From CAZONU01 sp965370045 (GTDB lineage Bacteria > Planctomycetota > SZUA-567 > JAKLDR01): DNA of 60,482 nt. This document shows positions 40,065-47,803 of this stretch, in pieces. Position numbers and translations under genes: made by a program. How positions within the stretch are numbered: the first letter of the stretch is position 1; every line of letters starts with the position of its first letter. The stretch spans positions 1 to 60,482 of the forward strand of contig CBDUSI010000009.1 in NCBI GenBank assembly GCA_965370045.1, given 5' to 3'. The notes under the pieces are model-generated. The model had not been told where the DNA came from and searched no databases. It saw only the letters and a program-made list of their open reading frames with translations.

Positions 40065-41624
40065 ATGATAATTGTCTGGATTCTGTGTGGAGTTGCCGGC
40101 GGCGCCCTGGTGGCGGCGCTGGTCACCTGGCTGATCGCCCGGGGTAACTTGGAGAAGCTCAGGACCGAAAAGGCTGCCTCCGAGGGCAAGATCGGCGATG
40201 CCCGCAAGGAGCTGGAGGCCTCGCAACGTGAGCTGGACGTCCGCGTCAAGGACCAGGTCTTCAAGCGCAAGGAGGCCCTGGAGAAGGAGCTCGACGATCA
40301 GCGCGGAGCGGTCAAGACCCAGGAGGGCCGCCTGGAGAAGCGCGAGGACAACCTCGACCGCAAGCTGGCCATGATCGACAAGAAGGAGCGCTACCTCGAT
40401 GACCTCGAGCAGCGCTCGGCCAAGCGCGGCGAGGAGACCACCGAGAAACTCAAAGAGGCCGAGGAGTCCCTCGAGGAGCAGAACCGGGCGCTGCGGCAGA
40501 TTTCGGGCATGAGCCAGGAGGAGGCCCGCGGCGCGGTCATGGAGCGGGTCAACCATGAGCTCGACGAGGAGATCAACGACCTCAACGAGCGGCGGCTCCG
40601 CCGGGCCCGCGAGGAGAGCGAGTCCCAGGCCTCCCAGCTCATCGTCCAGGCCATGCAGCGCTGCGCGGCCGAGACCGCCTCGAACAATCTGGTTGCCACC
40701 GTCGATCTGCCCAGTGACGACATGAAGGGCCGGATCATCGGCCGCGAGGGTCGCAACATCCGCGCCTTCGAGAAGGCCACCGGCGTCGACGTGATCGTTG
40801 ACGACACCCCCGGCGTGGTGGTGGTCTCGGGCTTCAACAGCGTCCGGCGCGAGACCGCCCGGCTGGCGCTGACCAAGCTGGTCACCGACGGGCGCATCCA
40901 CCCGGCGCGCATCGAGGAGGTGGTGGCCGGCACTGAGAAGGAGATGGAGCAGCTCATCGAGGAGGCCGGGCGCCAGGCGGCCATGGACTTGGGCCTGGGC
41001 AACCTGCCCCCCAAGCTGGTCAGCGTGATCGGGCGCCTCAGGTACCGGACCAGCTTCGGGCAGAACGTGCTTCAGCACTCGGCGGAGGTATCCGCGCTGT
41101 GCGGCTTGCTGGCCGCGGAGCTCAAGCTGGACGTGCTGCTGGCCAAGCGCGTGGGGCTGCTGCACGACATCGGCAAGGCCCTGGACCAGGACATGGAGGG
41201 CACCCACCCGTCTATCGGCGCGGACCTGGCCAGCAAGGCCGGCGAGAAGCCGGTGGTGGTCAACGCCATCGCCGCCCACCACGAGGACGTGCCCGCCGAG
41301 AGTCTCTACGCCATCCTGGTGCAGGTGGGCGACGCCATCAGCGCCTCGCGCCCCGGTGCCCGCCGCGAGAGCCTGGAGCGCTACATCAAGCGCCTGGAGC
41401 GCCTGGAGGAGATCGCCAACACCTACGAAGGGGTGGAGAAGGCCTTCGCCATCCAGGCCGGGCGGGAGCTCCGCGTGATCGCCAAGGCCGGCTCGCTCTC
41501 GGAGCGCGACTGCATCCGCATCTGCCGTGAGGTCGCCAAGGAGATCGAGGAGGAACTCAACTATCCCGGCGAGGTCAAGGTGACCATGATCCGCGAGAAC
41601 CGCTTCGTGGAGTACGCGCGTTGA
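40065..41624 (+). CDS. rny: Ribonuclease Y
   Basis: Membrane-anchored endoribonuclease that initiates mRNA decay. The product is 519 residues (B. subtilis RNase Y is 520). ATG 40065 is chosen because it begins the transmembrane helix (about 2-24), and AAGGAAGG lies upstream. A long coiled coil (about 28-195) is followed by a KH domain with MKGRIIGREGRNIRAFE and an HD domain with the metal motif LLHDIGKALD and AAHHEDV. It ends with the family sequence GEVKVTMIRENRFVEYAR. Its stop overlaps the TTG of the next gene. The long leader may serve its regulation. Confidence 0.97.
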   Translation: MIIVWILCGVAGGALVAALVTWLIARGNLEKLRTEKAASEGKIGDARKELEASQRELDVRVKDQVFKRKEALEKELDDQRGAVKTQEGRLEKREDNLDRKLAMIDKKERYLDDLEQRSAKRGEETTEKLKEAEESLEEQNRALRQISGMSQEEARGAVMERVNHELDEEINDLNERRLRRAREESESQASQLIVQAMQRCAAETASNNLVATVDLPSDDMKGRIIGREGRNIRAFEKATGVDVIVDDTPGVVVVSGFNSVRRETARLALTKLVTDGRIHPARIEEVVAGTEKEMEQLIEEAGRQAAMDLGLGNLPPKLVSVIGRLRYRTSFGQNVLQHSAEVSALCGLLAAELKLDVLLAKRVGLLHDIGKALDQDMEGTHPSIGADLASKAGEKPVVVNAIAAHHEDVPAESLYAILVQVGDAISASRPGARRESLERYIKRLERLEEIANTYEGVEKAFAIQAGRELRVIAKAGSLSERDCIRICREVAKEIEEELNYPGEVKVTMIRENRFVEYAR

Positions 41625-43135
41625 GGGGAGCCACGGCACTGCTGCTGCTCGCCGCCGCGCTGGCCGCGCCCGCCGCCGGCGGCGAGCCGGAGAAAAAGCC
41701 TGTCGCCAAGCCCGTCAAGCTCCACTGGCACATGCCCCGGCAGATCAACACCGGGTCCCTGGGGGACCTGCGGTACGGCACCGTGCCCTTCGACGTGGTC
41801 AGGGTCAAGCTCCGGCTGTGCGTCTCGGTGATCTCCGGTGGAAGAGGTCAGGCACAGTTCTTCGGGCGCAGCCCCGAGGGCCTGTGGGTCGAGCTGGCCG
41901 GCTCCACCGAGGCCCGCCAGATCTCGCGCTGGGCCAACCTCGGCGACCGCGTCGTGGCCGTCATCGGTGGCCAGAACGGAATCCAGGCCACGGTCATCGC
42001 CCCGGACGCGGCCAAGGACAAGAAGGTGCAGACCTTCGACATCCTGATGCCGGAGGACCCCAAGGAGCCCTGGGGCCGGCGTCGCGGGCGGGTCAACGTC
42101 CTGGGGCTGGACCTGGCCGCCGCCGACGGCAAGCTCTTCGCGCTCTACAGCCGCAGCAGCTACGACGCCAGCGGGAGGCAGAGGAGCGATGTGGGCGTGT
42201 GCACCTCGGCTGACGGCGGGAAGACCTGGTCGAAGCCCAACGTGCTGGCCAAGAGCGACGGCTCCTCTTCCCAGGGACGCCGCCTGGCCATCTGGGCCGG
42301 CGCCAGGAACCTCCACGTGCTCTACGCGCCCCTCGGCAGCGGCAGCGCGAAGCTCAAGCACTCTACCAGCGCCGACGCCGGGAAAACCTGGAAGGACGCC
42401 CCGGAGTTGCCCGCGCCGGCCGAGGGCAAGCAGCTCTTCGCCGTTCGCGTCTTCAAGGACGGCCCGGAGGTCTACCTGGTGGGCACGGAGAGCAGCAGCG
42501 GCGGGGGGGCCTGGGTCTACCGCAGTTCCGACGGCGGGACCAAGTGGGCCAAGCCCCTGGCCATCGGCTCGGTCAAGCTCACCAGCGCCGGGTCCGATGC
42601 GCTGAGCGGCTGCCACCTGGCCGTCGGCAAGAAGCTGCTGGCCTTCGGCAACGGATGGGTCAAGGGCAAGTATCACCGGAGTGCCGGGCGCTCGCGATAC
42701 ACCTACTCGGCCAAGGGGGCGCTGCTGCTCAGCCGCGACGACGGCGCGAGCTGGCACGTAGAGACGTTCACCGCCGGCCTCAAGGGCAGCGTCTTCTGTC
42801 CGCTGGCGGCGCCAAGCCCCGGCGGCGGCCTGGACCTGGTCTTCGGATGGACCGGCAAGGGCGGTCAGTCGCCGGCGTTCCTCTATCGCCGGGCCACGCT
42901 CCGGCCGCCTCCCGGGCAGGACGCGGCGATGAAGGCGCTCCTGGCCAAGCACATCGAGAACCTCGCCGCGGTGGATTACCGTGCCCGCGAGCGGGCCGCG
43001 GCGGCGCTCCGAGGCATGGGCCTGGCCGCACTGCCCGCCCTGCGCAAGGCCGCGACGGACAAGGACACCGAGCGCAGCCTGACCGCCGAGGACTTGCTCA
43101 AGAAGATGACCCCCCCCTGGTGGAAAGGACCCTAG
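41621..43135 (+). CDS. Secreted sialidase-fold protein with C-terminal HEAT-like segment
   Basis: The product is 504 residues from TTG 41621, overlapping the rny stop as TTGA. A signal peptide (about 1-20) is followed by a beta-propeller with Asp boxes such as TSADGGKTWSKP, STSADAGKTWKD, RSSDGGTKWAKP and SRDDGASWHVE. The last 70 residues (about 430-504) are helical, with RARERAAAALRGMGLAALPAL resembling a HEAT repeat. It is probably periplasmic or surface-exposed. Its place between rny and ymdB, which are neighbours in many genomes, is unexpected. It is distantly similar in fold to the protein at 37200. Confidence 0.8.
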   Translation: MRGATALLLLAAALAAPAAGGEPEKKPVAKPVKLHWHMPRQINTGSLGDLRYGTVPFDVVRVKLRLCVSVISGGRGQAQFFGRSPEGLWVELAGSTEARQISRWANLGDRVVAVIGGQNGIQATVIAPDAAKDKKVQTFDILMPEDPKEPWGRRRGRVNVLGLDLAAADGKLFALYSRSSYDASGRQRSDVGVCTSADGGKTWSKPNVLAKSDGSSSQGRRLAIWAGARNLHVLYAPLGSGSAKLKHSTSADAGKTWKDAPELPAPAEGKQLFAVRVFKDGPEVYLVGTESSSGGGAWVYRSSDGGTKWAKPLAIGSVKLTSAGSDALSGCHLAVGKKLLAFGNGWVKGKYHRSAGRSRYTYSAKGALLLSRDDGASWHVETFTAGLKGSVFCPLAAPSPGGGLDLVFGWTGKGGQSPAFLYRRATLRPPPGQDAAMKALLAKHIENLAAVDYRARERAAAALRGMGLAALPALRKAATDKDTERSLTAEDLLKKMTPPWWKGP

Positions 43136-43138
43136 CTC

Positions 43139-43930
43139 TTGAGCGACTTCAACGTCCTGGCCGTGGGCGACGTGGTCGGTTCCCCCGGGCGCCGCGCGGT
43201 CCGCGAGCTGCTGCCCGGCCTTCGCGAGACCGAAAACATCGACCTGGTGGTGCTCAACGCCGAGAACGCCGCCGGCGGCTCGGGCCTGACCCCGGAGATC
43301 GTGGCCGATCTCCTGGACGCCGGTTGCGATTGCCTGACTACCGGCGACCACATCTACAAGAACCGTTCGATCATGGAAATCATCAACAGTGAGCCGCGGC
43401 TGGTGCGCCCCGCGAACATCTCCACTCACGCGGCCGGCCGGGGCCACACCGTGCTGAAGACCGGCGGCGGCCCCCGGGTGGCGGTGATCAATCTGATGGG
43501 CCGGGCCTTCATCGGTCCCGCCGACAATCCCTTCACCTGCGCCGAGCGCCTGCTGGTCGAGTTGGACGGCGCCGCCGACCTGGTCCTGGTCGACTTCCAC
43601 GCCGAGGCCACCGCCGAGAAGATGGCCATGGGTCACTTCCTCGACGGCAAGGTCGCCGCCCTGTGGGGCACGCACACCCACGTGGCCACCGCCGACGAGT
43701 CGGTCCTGCCCCGCGGCACCGGCTACATCACCGACATCGGCATGACCGGCGGACACGCGGGGGTCATCGGCCGCCGCGCCGCCGAGGTCATCGAGCACCT
43801 GCGCACGGACATGCCCACCCGCTGGGACATCGCCAAGGTCGACGTGCGCCTCTCCGGCGCGATATTCTCCATCGACGCCGAGGGCGGCCGCTGCAACTCC
43901 GTCCGGCGGGTGCAGGCCAAGCTGGAATAG
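43139..43930 (+). CDS. ymdB: YmdB-family metallophosphoesterase
   Basis: The product is 263 residues from TTG 43139, with GGAAAGGA upstream. The family (TIGR00282) hydrolyses 2',3'-cyclic nucleotides, and in Bacillus its gene follows rny. Motifs: VLAVGDVVGSPGRR, NAENAAGG, TTGDHIYKNR, DFHAEATAEK, WGTHTHVATAD and DIGMTGGHAGVIG, together holding the dinuclear metal ligands. An RNA-decay link with RNase Y is likely from context: RNase Y fragments would yield cyclic phosphates. The next gene, xseA, begins seven bases after the stop. Confidence 0.93.
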   Translation: MSDFNVLAVGDVVGSPGRRAVRELLPGLRETENIDLVVLNAENAAGGSGLTPEIVADLLDAGCDCLTTGDHIYKNRSIMEIINSEPRLVRPANISTHAAGRGHTVLKTGGGPRVAVINLMGRAFIGPADNPFTCAERLLVELDGAADLVLVDFHAEATAEKMAMGHFLDGKVAALWGTHTHVATADESVLPRGTGYITDIGMTGGHAGVIGRRAAEVIEHLRTDMPTRWDIAKVDVRLSGAIFSIDAEGGRCNSVRRVQAKLE

Positions 43931-43937
43931 GCAGCTC

Positions 43938-45167
43938 ATGGGCTCTTCCGAAGGCCGCAAGATATACACGGTCAGCGAGCTGGCCGGGGGCGTCAAGGCG
44001 CTCATCGAGTCGACCTACGGCCGCGTGTGGGTCCAGGGCGAGGTCAGCAACCTGCGCCAGCCGCCCAGCGGGCACCTGTACTTCTCGCTGAAAGACGAGA
44101 ACGCGGTGCTCGGCGCGGCCATCTTCGGTGGGTGCCGCCGGGTGCCCTCGGCGAAGCACCTGGTCGAGGGCCGGAAGGTCCTGGTCCGCGGGCGCTTCAC
44201 CACTTACGAGCGCTCCGGCCAGTACCAGATAATTGTCGAACGCGTCGAGCCCCTGGGGCTCGGCGAGCTCCAGGAGAAGTTCGACAAGCTCAAGAAGAAG
44301 CTGGCCGCCGAGGGGCTTTTCGATGAGGCGCGCAAGCGGCCCCTCCCGCAGATGCCCTTTACAGTGGGACTGGTCACCAGCCCCACCGGCGCGGCCGTCA
44401 GGGACATGATCGACGTCCTCACCAGGCGCTTCGGGCGCATTTCCATCATCCTGGCTCCGGCCCGGGTGCAGGGCGCGGCCGCCGCCGGGGAGATCGCCGC
44501 GGCCATCGGCCTCCAGAACAAGCTGGGCCGCGCCGAGGTGCTCATCGTCGGCCGCGGGGGCGGGTCGGTCGAGGACCTCTGGGCCTTTAACGAGGAGCCC
44601 GTCGTGCGCGCGGTGGCCGGCAGCCGCATACCGGTCATAAGCGCCGTGGGCCACGAGATCGACTACACGCTCTGCGACTACGCCGCCGACCTGCGCGCGC
44701 CCACCCCCTCGGCCGCCGCCGAGCTGGCCGTGCGCCGCGAGGCGGAGGTCCTGGAGGAAATGGCCGGGGCCGCCTACCGCCTGTGCACCGCGCTCTCAAG
44801 GGTCGCCGAGTCGGCCCGCGCGCGCCTGGCGGAGCTCTGCGCCGCGCCAGCCTTCTCCCGCCCGCTGGACGAGCTGGTCGGCGCCCGGCGCCAGCGGCTT
44901 GACGAGCTCTCGCTGCGTCTGGGTTCGGCGGCACGCGAGGGACTCTCCGGCGCGCGGGAGCGGACCGCCGCGCTTTCCGGCCGGCTGGCGGGTCTGAGCC
45001 CCCTGGCGGTGCTGAAGCGTGGGTACTCGGTGACGCTTGACGAAACCGGCCGGCCGCTGGCGAGCGCCGCGGGCGCGCGCGTCGGCTCGCGCATCGAAAC
45101 CGTGCTGGCCCGGGGGAAACTCTTGTCCAAGGTCGAGGAGGTTCAGGATGGCGAAGCAGAAGGCTGA
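43938..45167 (+). CDS. xseA: Exodeoxyribonuclease VII large subunit
   Basis: Degrades single-stranded DNA in both directions together with XseB. The product is 409 residues (usual 400-460). An N-terminal OB fold (about 20-105, VWVQGEVSNLRQPPSGHLYF) is followed by the catalytic domain with VGLVTSPTGAAVRDM, LIVGRGGGSVEDLW and AVGHEIDYTLCDYAADLRAPTPSAAAE (in overlapping parts), and a helical C-terminus ending SPLAVLKRGYSV. The stop lies inside the xseB gene. Confidence 0.96.
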   Translation: MGSSEGRKIYTVSELAGGVKALIESTYGRVWVQGEVSNLRQPPSGHLYFSLKDENAVLGAAIFGGCRRVPSAKHLVEGRKVLVRGRFTTYERSGQYQIIVERVEPLGLGELQEKFDKLKKKLAAEGLFDEARKRPLPQMPFTVGLVTSPTGAAVRDMIDVLTRRFGRISIILAPARVQGAAAAGEIAAAIGLQNKLGRAEVLIVGRGGGSVEDLWAFNEEPVVRAVAGSRIPVISAVGHEIDYTLCDYAADLRAPTPSAAAELAVRREAEVLEEMAGAAYRLCTALSRVAESARARLAELCAAPAFSRPLDELVGARRQRLDELSLRLGSAAREGLSGARERTAALSGRLAGLSPLAVLKRGYSVTLDETGRPLASAAGARVGSRIETVLARGKLLSKVEEVQDGEAEG

Positions 45168-45477
45168 GAAGGCCGCGGTCAGTTTCGAGAAGGAACTCGA
45201 CCGGCTCGAGAAGATCGTCGAGAAGCTGGACGGCGAGATGCCCGGCCTCGACGAGTCCATCAAGCTTTACGAGGAAGGCGTCAAGAGCCTCAAGGCCTGC
45301 CAGAAGCGGCTGGCCGAGGCCGAGGCGCGCATCAAGACGCTGACCGCAGGCGCCGGCGAACCGCAGCTCAACGACTTTGACGCGGAAGCAGCAGAAGGGG
45401 ATGAGGTCGAGGACGAGGCCCCTGCTCCGCCTTCCTCTCGCCGCAAGCGCAAGCCGCGCGGGAGAGGGCTGTTCTAG
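45148..45477 (+). CDS. xseB: Exodeoxyribonuclease VII small subunit
   Basis: Small helical subunit that binds XseA. The product is 109 residues, longer than the usual 70-80. ATG 45148 follows GAGGAGG and overlaps xseA by 20 bases. The core VSFEKELDRLEKIVEKL, LDESIKLYEEG and LAEAEARIKTL is typical of XseB. The extra C-terminal 35 residues are acidic, then Pro- and Arg-rich (SSRRKRKPRGRG). The segment downstream to 45735 contains no other supported gene. Confidence 0.93.
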   Translation: MAKQKAEKAAVSFEKELDRLEKIVEKLDGEMPGLDESIKLYEEGVKSLKACQKRLAEAEARIKTLTAGAGEPQLNDFDAEAAEGDEVEDEAPAPPSSRRKRKPRGRGLF

Positions 45478-45735
45478 CGACAGCATCGAAAGACCTGGTA
45501 CTACGCCGCCGCCGCGAAGAATATAGAGCCGTACGGGGGCCGCAACTTCCGCTTTCCGGCCGCAAGTCGCAGAATCCCTAAAGCGTGAACACACCCCCTT
45601 CCGATAGATACTACGTCCCGGGCCACTTCGGACGGGACGGCGCTGAGACTGCAGGTGGCCGTGCCGGGGAGATGGACTTCCCGGCGGAGTTCGGCCGGCG
45701 GGCGGTGGGGCGCCGTCCGGTCGCACGGGGGAAGC

Positions 45736-45966
45736 TTGGGGAACTGGAGGTCGGGAGAGGTCGTCCGCCGCGCCAGGAGCATCAGCCGCCACCAGCTGTA
45801 CGTCTACGGAGTCATGGGGCTGATCCGACCCGCGGGACGCACCGCCACCGGGCGCTGGCTCTACGACGACGAGATCTTTCGTCGGCTCGCGGAGATAGCC
45901 AGGCTCAAGCGCCGGGGCAGGACCCTCCAGCAGATCCGCAGGGAACTCTCCCCCCAGGGCAGTTGA
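45736..45966 (+). CDS. Short MerR-like DNA-binding protein
   Basis: The product is 76 residues if started at TTG 45736 (preceded by GGGGGAAG); GTG 45655 is an alternative that adds 27 residues. The sequence SGEVVRRARSISRHQLYVYG, MGLIRPAGRTATGRWLYDD and LQQIRREL match the HTH and wing of a MerR-type domain. No ligand-binding domain follows, so it would be a minimal regulator. The 258 bases before it contain no other gene, and its promoter is not clear. It lies 21 bases before the LysM gene and may share a transcript with it. Confidence 0.55.
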   Translation: MGNWRSGEVVRRARSISRHQLYVYGVMGLIRPAGRTATGRWLYDDEIFRRLAEIARLKRRGRTLQQIRRELSPQGS

Positions 45967-45987
45967 GGGGAAGATCGAGACAGAGAC

Positions 45988-46569
45988 ATGGCCAACAAAC
46001 GAGACATCACCAAGAGACCCCGCCGCGCGCTCTCCGCCGACGAGCGCCAGCAGCTCTTCCGCGAGTTCAAGCTGGGCATCTTCGCCCTGATCGCCCTGGT
46101 GGTGCTGGTGGTGGCGCTGCGCGACCACGGCCGCTCGGGGAAGGCCGGGGATCGCGTGCGGGACGAGGATACCAAGAGCGGCGCCAAGCTGCTCAAGGTG
46201 GTGTGGAAGCCGCGGGCCGCAAGGGGGGAGCGGCCCGAGGCACCGCGCCGCGATGAGCGCCGCCGGCCCGAGGATCGCGATCGCCGCGAGCCGCCGCGCC
46301 GCGTCCGGCCCGCGCCGCCGTCGCGACCCACCTACCGCAACTACGTGGTCAAGAGAGGCGACCGGCTGTGGAAGATCGCCGAGAAGTACTACGGCGACGG
46401 CCGGCTCTGGCGGCGCATCGCCAAGGCCAACCCGGGGATCAATCCCAATAGGCTGAAGCGCGGCGCGATCCTGCGCATACCGCTGCGCGGCTCGGCCACC
46501 GCGCTGGCCGGGGGGCCGCGCCTGGCCGGGGCTGATCGTCTGCTGCATTCGCCCACTTCCGTTCGATAA
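45988..46569 (+). CDS. Membrane-anchored LysM-domain protein
   Basis: The product is 193 residues from ATG 45988. A cytoplasmic basic N-terminus is followed by a transmembrane helix (about 30-45, LGIFALIALVVLVVAL), an Arg/Pro-rich charged spacer (about 75-115) and a LysM domain (about 118-165, YVVKRGDRLWKIAEKYYGDG to GAILRIPL) that would bind peptidoglycan in the periplasm. It resembles FimV- or SafA-type LysM anchors rather than an enzyme. A terminator is predicted 30 bases downstream. Confidence 0.82.
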   Translation: MANKRDITKRPRRALSADERQQLFREFKLGIFALIALVVLVVALRDHGRSGKAGDRVRDEDTKSGAKLLKVVWKPRAARGERPEAPRRDERRRPEDRDRREPPRRVRPAPPSRPTYRNYVVKRGDRLWKIAEKYYGDGRLWRRIAKANPGINPNRLKRGAILRIPLRGSATALAGGPRLAGADRLLHSPTSVR

Positions 46570-46600
46570 TCGGGGCGGCCATCGGCCGCTCCACCGAGGG

Positions 46601-46638
46601 GCCCGTGCCGGGGGGGGCGCGGGCTTCCTCATTTATTT
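46601..46638 (+). terminator. Intrinsic terminator after the LysM gene
   Basis: Stem GCCCGTGCC (46601-46609) pairs with GGCGCGGGC (46616-46624) with one G-T pair and a loop of six G, followed by TTCCTCATTTATTT, a moderately T-rich run. It ends the rny-to-LysM transcription unit. A second, tight hairpin (GCGGCC-ATC-GGCCGC) lies just before it at 46575-46589. Confidence 0.6.
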
Positions 46639-46985
46639 CAGGCTTGCTCGCTCCAGGCGCGCTCGGCCTCCTCGACGCTCGGATAAATGCTCAACAGCTC
46701 GCCGAGCCCGATGGCGCGGACGACCTTCTCGACCATGGGGCGCAGGTCGGCCAGGGCCAGCTCGCCGCCGGCGGCGCGCAGGGACTGGTAGAAGAGCATC
46801 AGGTCGCCGACCGCCCGGCTGTTTATGTACTCCAGCTCGGAGGCGTCGAAGATCACCCGGCGGGGCTTGGCCTTGCGCAGTTCGACGAGCCGGGCGGCGA
46901 AGGGCGCGTTGTCGGCGCTCTGCACCGAGCCGGCCACTTTCAAGAGGGTTATCTCTCCACGGGTGTCGGTCTTGAAGCTGATCAT
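46638..46985 (-). CDS. STAS-domain anti-sigma factor antagonist
   Basis: The product is 115 residues. The segment EYINSRAVGDLMLFYQ aligns with the phosphorylation loop of SpoIIAA-like proteins, with Ser at the acceptor position but Arg-Ala in place of Thr-Gly or Ser-Gly. The start overlaps the stop of the histidine kinase gene (46982-46985), so the two form a unit. It is likely a partner of a phosphorylation-controlled switch, possibly with the kinase, although histidine kinases normally do not phosphorylate STAS proteins on Ser. Confidence 0.8.
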   Translation of the reverse strand: MISFKTDTRGEITLLKVAGSVQSADNAPFAARLVELRKAKPRRVIFDASELEYINSRAVGDLMLFYQSLRAAGGELALADLRPMVEKVVRAIGLGELLSIYPSVEEAERAWSEQA

Positions 46986-47767
46986 GGTGCGATGCTCCCG
47001 GGCCTCTTGGCCCTGCGCGGAATCCTGAAGTAAAAGAGGCTGCCCTCCCCGGGCGCGCCCTCGGCGCCCACCGAACCTCCGTGGGACCGGGCGATCTGCC
47101 CGGTGATGTACAGGCCCAGCCCGGTGCAGGGGTCGCCGTGCGCCGGCCGGGCGCTGCCCCGGAAGAAACTGGTGAACAGCTTCTCTTTGTCCTTCTCGGT
47201 GAGGCCCGGCCCGGTGTCGCTGACCGAGACCTCCACCCAGTCGGCCTCGCCGTCGGAGGCCAGCACCACGGTCCCGCCGGACGCGGTGAACTTGAGGGCG
47301 TTGGACAGGAAGTTATTTATCATCTGGCCCACGCGGCCGCGGTCGGCGAGCACCTTCCCGGCCTGGGGCGAGAGCCGCGCGTCGATGGTCACCTCGCGGT
47401 GGATGGCCGTGGCGAAGAGCCCGGCGAGGATGTCTTCGGCCAGGTCGTTGAGGTCGAACTCCTCGAGGCTGAGCCGGGCCCCCGGATGACTGAGGCGCGA
47501 GGCGTCCAGCACTCCGGAGACCAGCGCGTCCATCGCGTTGACGTTGCGGTGCAGGGTGGCCACCAGCGTGGTGGCCGTGGGGGACACCCGCCCGGGCTCA
47601 TCGAGCATCTCGGCGATGAGCCGCAGGCTGGAGAGCGGGGCACGCAGGTCGTGGGTGGCCACCGCCAGGAACTTGTCACTGGTGGCGCCGAGTTCCTCGA
47701 CCTGGCGGCGCAGGCGCCCGACCTCGGCGCGCAGTTCGGCGAGTTCCCCATCCCCGACGGCGTTCAT
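46982..47767 (-). CDS. Sensor histidine kinase without membrane or sensor domain
   Basis: The product is 261 residues. ATG 47767 is chosen because the in-frame TTG at 47803 forms the -35 box of its promoter. A short coiled coil (about 5-30) leads to the HisKA helix with FLAVATHDLRAPLSSLRL (phospho-His), then the HATPase domain with NNFLSNALKFT (N box), VSDTGPGL (G1), FTSFFRG (F box) and GLGLYI (G2). There are no transmembrane helices or PAS domain, so its input must come from a partner protein. It is coupled to a STAS gene, and no response regulator is adjacent. Confidence 0.88.
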   Translation of the reverse strand: MNAVGDGELAELRAEVGRLRRQVEELGATSDKFLAVATHDLRAPLSSLRLIAEMLDEPGRVSPTATTLVATLHRNVNAMDALVSGVLDASRLSHPGARLSLEEFDLNDLAEDILAGLFATAIHREVTIDARLSPQAGKVLADRGRVGQMINNFLSNALKFTASGGTVVLASDGEADWVEVSVSDTGPGLTEKDKEKLFTSFFRGSARPAHGDPCTGLGLYITGQIARSHGGSVGAEGAPGEGSLFYFRIPRRAKRPGSIAP

Positions 47768-47774
47768 GGAAGTG

Positions 47775-47803
47775 ATTCTATACCCGCCGGCCGCCGGGGT
47801 CAA
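47775..47803 (-). promoter_or_regulatory. Predicted promoter of the kinase-STAS pair, leaderless geometry
   Basis: Minus strand TTGACC (47798-47803), 17-base spacer, TAGAAT (47775-47780). Only seven bases separate the -10 box from ATG 47767, so the transcript probably starts at the ATG. Confidence 0.6.

Noticed and set aside
45501..45782. A 93-codon minus-strand ORF between xseB and the MerR-like gene
   Set aside because: It has no ribosome-binding site, no family pattern, and runs antisense to the MerR-like reading frame.
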